A stretch of 9,272 bases of DNA, from assembly GCA_016200725.1 (NCBI GenBank), contig JACQEE010000255.1:1-9272 (forward strand), read 5' to 3'. Positions 6,097-9,272 of this stretch are shown piece after piece; positions within the stretch are counted from its first letter, which is position 1; each line of letters begins with the position of its first letter. This stretch comes from Chloroflexota bacterium. Lineage in GTDB: Bacteria; Chloroflexota; Dehalococcoidia; SHYB01. Made by a program: the position numbers and the translations under genes. The notes under the pieces were generated by a model. That model made no database searches. It was given only the letters and a program-made list of their open reading frames with translations, and was not told where the DNA came from.

Positions 6097-6125
6097 TCGA
6101 CAGGCGCGCTGCATCCGAGTACATC
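6097..6125 (+). promoter_or_regulatory. Possible promoter of the amidohydrolase-CoA-transferase operon
   Basis: TCGACA (five of six to TTGACA) at 6097-6102, a 17-nt spacer, then a poor -10, TACATC, at 6120-6125. The start point would be near 6132, about 36 nt before the ATG. The weak -10 would fit an activator-dependent promoter, but the call is tentative. Confidence 0.3.
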
Positions 6126-6156
6126 TTATGGCAGCCTAAGTTCAGTCGCGCGTAAC

Positions 6157-6160
6157 GAGG
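6157..6160 (+). promoter_or_regulatory. Ribosome binding site deciding the amidohydrolase start
   Basis: GAGG lies 7 nt before ATG 6168 but only 1 nt before the in-frame GTG at 6162, so ATG 6168 is the preferred start. Confidence 0.55.
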
Positions 6161-6167
6161 TGTGCTC

Positions 6168-7685
6168 ATGGCTACGAAATCGGCTACCAAGACGACGTCC
6201 TCAAGCAAAATCCGTGCGGGCTTGAAGCATCCGGTCATCGACTCGGATGGCCACCAGGTCGAATACCTGGCGCCGATCGAGGACTACGTCAAGAAGATCG
6301 CAGGCACGAAGTTCGCTGTACGTTTTCCCCGCTCGGTGCAGCGCATGACGGGCGAGACGAACGAGCAGCGACGCCGTCGCGGGGGCGTCTGCCCGCCCTG
6401 GTGGAACCTGCCCGCGGAGAACACGCTCGACCGAGCGACCGGCGCGTTGCCCAAGCTCATGTATGAGCGCCTCGACGAGATGGGCATCGACTATGCGGTG
6501 CTCTTTCCTACTGCCGGCCTTGGACTCGATGTTTACCGCACAGGCTCGCAGACCATCGACTCGCGGCTGGACCCCGAGGTTACGCGGATCCGTGACCGCG
6601 CGACCAACATGTACCGCTTCGATATCACGCGCGAGTACGCGGACCGGATGATGCCGGTGCCGTCGATCCCAATGGAGAATCCGAAGACGGCGATCGAGGA
6701 CCTCGAGTTCTGCGTGAAGCAGTTGGGCGCGAAAGCAGTCTCGCTTTCGTCGGTGCTGCGACCAATCGCTGCGCTCAAGGAGAAATTCCCTGAGATGTTC
6801 GCCCCGCGCTCGCAATTCTCGTCCGCCGGCTGTCGCGTGGACGGCTTCGGCATCGACCGCGAGTACAACTACGATCCGTTCTGGGCGAAGTGCGTGGAGT
6901 TCAAGGTGCCGGTGATGGATCACGGCGGAAGCATGGGCTGGACGAGCCACAATTCCGCCTCGAACCACATGTATAACACGATCGGCATGTTCGCAAATGG
7001 CCACGAGGCAGCCTGCAAGTCGATCTTCTTAGGCGGCATCACGCGCCGCTTCCCTGACCTGAGGATCGCTTTCCTCGAGGGTGGTGTGGGCTGGGGTGGC
7101 CGCCTCTACGCAGACATGGTCGGCCGCTGGAAGAAGCGCAACATCAAGGCGATCAGCCAGTACGACCCGGCCAACTTCGACCGCAAACTGTACAAGAAGT
7201 TGTTCGAGCAGTACGGCGACGACGTCATCAAGCGCAAGATGGACATGCTGTTTCAGACCACGGTCGGCATCGAGCCTGAGGACGTGCCTGCGGAACTGCG
7301 CGACGAGTGGTACCCCTGCAAGATCAATAAGGTAGAGGACTTCCTCGACCTGTACATCAAGCCGTTCTATTTCGGCTGCGAAGGGGACGACCCGACGAAC
7401 GCGCTGGCCTTCAACAGTAAGATGTGGCCGCTCGGGGCGAAACTCAACGCGATCTACAGTTCGGACTTTGGCCATTGGGACGTGCCGGACATGAAGGAAG
7501 TGCTGGAAGAGGCCTGGGAGCTGGTCGAGCACGAACTCATGACTGTGGAAGACTTCCGCGATTTCACGTTCACCAACCCCGTGAAACTCTTCGCTGGTAC
7601 GAACCCGGACTTCTTCAAGGGTACCGTCGTTGAGAAGGAGACGGACAAGGAACTCAAGCGACTGATCAAGGCTGGAGTGGTCTAG
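6168..7685 (+). CDS. Amidohydrolase-family protein (PF04909 / ACMSD-like metal-dependent hydrolase or decarboxylase)
   Basis: A TIM-barrel metal-dependent enzyme of the amidohydrolase-2 group, whose members hydrolyse or decarboxylate carboxylic acids. Visible pieces are DSDGH at 25-29 (the strand-1 metal motif, D27-x-H29 where classical members have H-x-H), MDHGG at 250-254 (H252), FLEGGVGW at 302-309 and SSDFGHWD at 431-438 (strand-8 D433). At 505 residues it is longer than typical ACMSD (about 330-350), with an insert around 315-425 rich in charged and aromatic residues. The first 15 residues are a Ser/Thr/Lys-rich tail without a hydrophobic core, so it should be cytoplasmic. ATG 6168 is preferred because GAGG precedes it by 7 nt; a GTG at 6162 is the alternative. 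The CoA-transferase gene follows 5 bp after its stop, so they form an operon. Similar genes are, from general knowledge, common in Chloroflexota and actinobacteria. Reaction and substrate are unknown. Confidence 0.88.
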   Translation: MATKSATKTTSSSKIRAGLKHPVIDSDGHQVEYLAPIEDYVKKIAGTKFAVRFPRSVQRMTGETNEQRRRRGGVCPPWWNLPAENTLDRATGALPKLMYERLDEMGIDYAVLFPTAGLGLDVYRTGSQTIDSRLDPEVTRIRDRATNMYRFDITREYADRMMPVPSIPMENPKTAIEDLEFCVKQLGAKAVSLSSVLRPIAALKEKFPEMFAPRSQFSSAGCRVDGFGIDREYNYDPFWAKCVEFKVPVMDHGGSMGWTSHNSASNHMYNTIGMFANGHEAACKSIFLGGITRRFPDLRIAFLEGGVGWGGRLYADMVGRWKKRNIKAISQYDPANFDRKLYKKLFEQYGDDVIKRKMDMLFQTTVGIEPEDVPAELRDEWYPCKINKVEDFLDLYIKPFYFGCEGDDPTNALAFNSKMWPLGAKLNAIYSSDFGHWDVPDMKEVLEEAWELVEHELMTVEDFRDFTFTNPVKLFAGTNPDFFKGTVVEKETDKELKRLIKAGVV

Positions 7686-7690
7686 TCACA

Positions 7691-9272
7691 ATGACGACAG
7701 GTTCCAACGACAGGCCGGCGCTCTGCGCTGGGCTCAAGGTCCTCGACCTCTCGTGGGGCGTTGCCGGTCCCATCGCGGGGATGGTGTTGAGCGATTTTGG
7801 CGCCGAGGTCATCAAGATCGAGCCGCCGGGCGGCGACCCGTTCCGCTCGATGCCCGGCGCCGTGCAGTGGCATCGCGGTAAGAAGAGCGTGGTGCTCGAC
7901 CTCAAGGATGCGAAGCAGCGCGAGCAGGCGCAGCAACTGGCAGCCAGTGCCGACGTGCTCATCGAGTCGTTCCGCCCGGGCGTGGCCGACCGCCTCGGCG
8001 TGGGGTACGGCGCGCTCAGCCGCATCAACCCGCGACTCGTCTACTGCTCGATCACCGGTTTCGGCACGAAGGGCCCATGGCGCAACCTCAAGGCCTACGA
8101 AGGCGTCGTATCGGCGCGGGGGGGCTACTTCGCCGGACAGAAAGTCGGCTGGCGCGCGCCTGGGCCTGTGTACCTTGTCGCCAAGCAGGTCTCGTATGGT
8201 GCGACGAACTACGCACTGCAGGGCATCTTCGGTGCGCTGCGGCGACGCCTCACTACGGGCCATGGCGACCGTGTCGAGACGAACCTGCTGCAGGGTGGCG
8301 TCGCATTCCAGATCAACACGACGTACAAGTGGAAGGACGCCTCGAAGACTCCGGCGCGGACGGCCCCGCCCGATGCTGCCGACCCACTTTCGACGGTTGC
8401 CTGTTATCGCATCTGCCGCTGCTCGGACGGCAAGTGGATACAGTTGGGCGCATTCCAGAGCGACATCTTTCACCGCATGATGGTGGCGCTGGGCATGGAC
8501 GAGGAGAGCAAGGACCTGCGGTACGTCGACGCGCCGCAGTTCAAGTCGGACGAAGACAGTCTGCGCATCATCAAGCGCCTCGAGGAGCAAATCGCAAAGA
8601 AGCCGTACGCGCACTGGGCGGCGGCGTTCGAGAAGATGGACTGTCCCTACTCGCCGCATCTCTCGACGCAGGAGGCGCTGGACGACGTGCAGGTGCGCGC
8701 CATCGGCCTAGTCGTGAACGTCGATGACCCCGTGCAAGGGAAGACCGAACAGGTTGGCGCACCGTTCGTTATCGCCGATAGCGGCTGGCGAGTGCATGGC
8801 CCAGCGCCGCTCGTTGGCCAGCATAACGGTCAGGGATTTGCCACCTCGTCGAAGACGAGCCACGTTGCCAGGAATGGCAGGGCAAATGGTTTCATGCTCG
8901 ACGGTGTGAAGGTGCTCGATGTGACAACGTACGTCGCTGCGCCGACCGCGACGGGCTATCTCGTGGACTATGGCGCCGATGTGATCAAGGTCGAGCCGCC
9001 CGGCGGCGACCCGCAGAACAACTGGGGCGATGTGGGCACGCGGCCCAATCGCGGCAAGCGCTCGATCTGGCTCGATCTCAAGCACGAAAAGGGCCGCGAA
9101 GTTCTCTACAAGATGGTCGAGAAGACGGATATCTTTCTCCAGAACTTCCGACCTGGAGTCGACCAGCGCCTCGGCATCGATTTCGACACGCTCATCAAGA
9201 TCAACCCGCGCCTTGTCTACTGCCACGCCGCCTCATACGGCTCGACTGGCCCGTACTCCAAGCGAGGCGCAT
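7691..9272 (+). CDS. CaiB/BaiF class III CoA-transferase with two tandem domains (3'-truncated by window end)
   Basis: The frame runs open from ATG 7691 through base 9272 (527 codons seen). Class III CoA-transferases move CoA between carboxylic acids through an aspartyl-CoA anhydride. Domain 1 spans about residues 12-385 (GLKVLDLSWGVAGPIAG, VIKIEPPGGDP at 40-50, SFRPGV at 93-98, INPRLVYC at 112-119). A linker of about 17 residues follows, then domain 2 begins near 403 and repeats the same motifs (VIKVEPPGGDP at 431-441, NFRPGV at 485-490, INPRLVYC at 504-511), with its second half outside the window. In domain 1 the catalytic-Asp position (family context D-x-x-x-G before the GILAAL-like helix) is S168 in my alignment, so domain 1 may be inactive, as reported for the first half of the two-domain transferase DddD. 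The stop-to-start gap from the amidohydrolase is 5 nt. GGAGTGG at 7674-7680, 10 nt upstream, is the probable ribosome site. Substrate unknown. Confidence 0.92.
   Translation, partial: MTTGSNDRPALCAGLKVLDLSWGVAGPIAGMVLSDFGAEVIKIEPPGGDPFRSMPGAVQWHRGKKSVVLDLKDAKQREQAQQLAASADVLIESFRPGVADRLGVGYGALSRINPRLVYCSITGFGTKGPWRNLKAYEGVVSARGGYFAGQKVGWRAPGPVYLVAKQVSYGATNYALQGIFGALRRRLTTGHGDRVETNLLQGGVAFQINTTYKWKDASKTPARTAPPDAADPLSTVACYRICRCSDGKWIQLGAFQSDIFHRMMVALGMDEESKDLRYVDAPQFKSDEDSLRIIKRLEEQIAKKPYAHWAAAFEKMDCPYSPHLSTQEALDDVQVRAIGLVVNVDDPVQGKTEQVGAPFVIADSGWRVHGPAPLVGQHNGQGFATSSKTSHVARNGRANGFMLDGVKVLDVTTYVAAPTATGYLVDYGADVIKVEPPGGDPQNNWGDVGTRPNRGKRSIWLDLKHEKGREVLYKMVEKTDIFLQNFRPGVDQRLGIDFDTLIKINPRLVYCHAASYGSTGPYSKRGA

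Noticed and set aside
7682..8659. 325-codon minus-strand frame opposite the CoA-transferase gene
   Set aside because: Antisense to a continuous CaiB frame with all family motifs; the translation is Arg/Val/Asp-rich without recognisable features.
1..9272. CRISPR arrays, tRNA/rRNA genes, transposases, integrases or phage modules
   Set aside because: Looked for on both strands by eye; no regularly spaced repeats, cloverleaf-like segments, or recombinase motifs were seen.

Overview
The window is about 9.3 kb of GC-rich bacterial chromosome (roughly 62-65% G+C by eye) that is almost entirely protein-coding. Several genes start with GTG. Three things together resemble environmental Chloroflexota (Dehalococcoidia or SAR202-type lineages): a class V aminotransferase paired with serA, a PF04909-type amidohydrolase followed by a tandem CaiB-type CoA-transferase, and dispersed palindromic repeats between genes. 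This placement is inferred from gene content, not from a phylogenetic marker. There are no rRNA or tRNA genes, CRISPR arrays, transposases, integrases or phage genes.

Layout. (1) 1-1122, plus: a zinc-dependent, probably NAD-linked alcohol/polyol dehydrogenase, possibly missing a few codons at the window edge. (2) 1123-1169: a 47-bp convergent gap filled by a widely dispersed repeat. (3) 1170-3860, minus: a two-gene serine-synthesis operon. A class V aminotransferase comes first, and its stop codon abuts the start of serA (ACT-containing phosphoglycerate dehydrogenase). A probable extended -10 promoter lies upstream. (4) 3861-4356: a mostly non-coding stretch that holds a candidate 64-residue zinc-ribbon protein gene on the minus strand. 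(5) 4357-5202, plus: folP (dihydropteroate synthase), apparently with no Shine-Dalgarno sequence and a -10 element so close that the mRNA may be leaderless. (6) 5203-5312: a convergent gap with a GC-rich perfect hairpin resembling a second dispersed repeat. (7) 5313-5969, minus: a LuxR/NarL-type regulator whose receiver domain has lost every phosphorylation residue. (8) 5970-6167: a divergent control region with promoters on both sides and a candidate operator palindrome. (9) 6168-7685, plus: a PF04909-type amidohydrolase. (10) 7691 to the window end, plus: a CaiB/BaiF class III CoA-transferase with two tandem domains, the second cut off by the window edge.

How the genes work together. The aminotransferase and SerA plausibly carry out two consecutive steps of L-serine synthesis, with the aminotransferase standing in for a classical SerC. 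FolP is housekeeping folate synthesis. The accessory part is the right third: an unusual pseudo-receiver regulator divergent from an amidohydrolase plus double-CaiB operon. It looks like a locally regulated catabolic module for a carboxylic acid that is handled as a CoA thioester; the substrate cannot be read from the sequence. I see no clearly new defence or mobile system. The best leads are the pseudo-receiver regulator and its shared promoter region, the degenerate first CaiB domain, and the small cysteine-rich protein.
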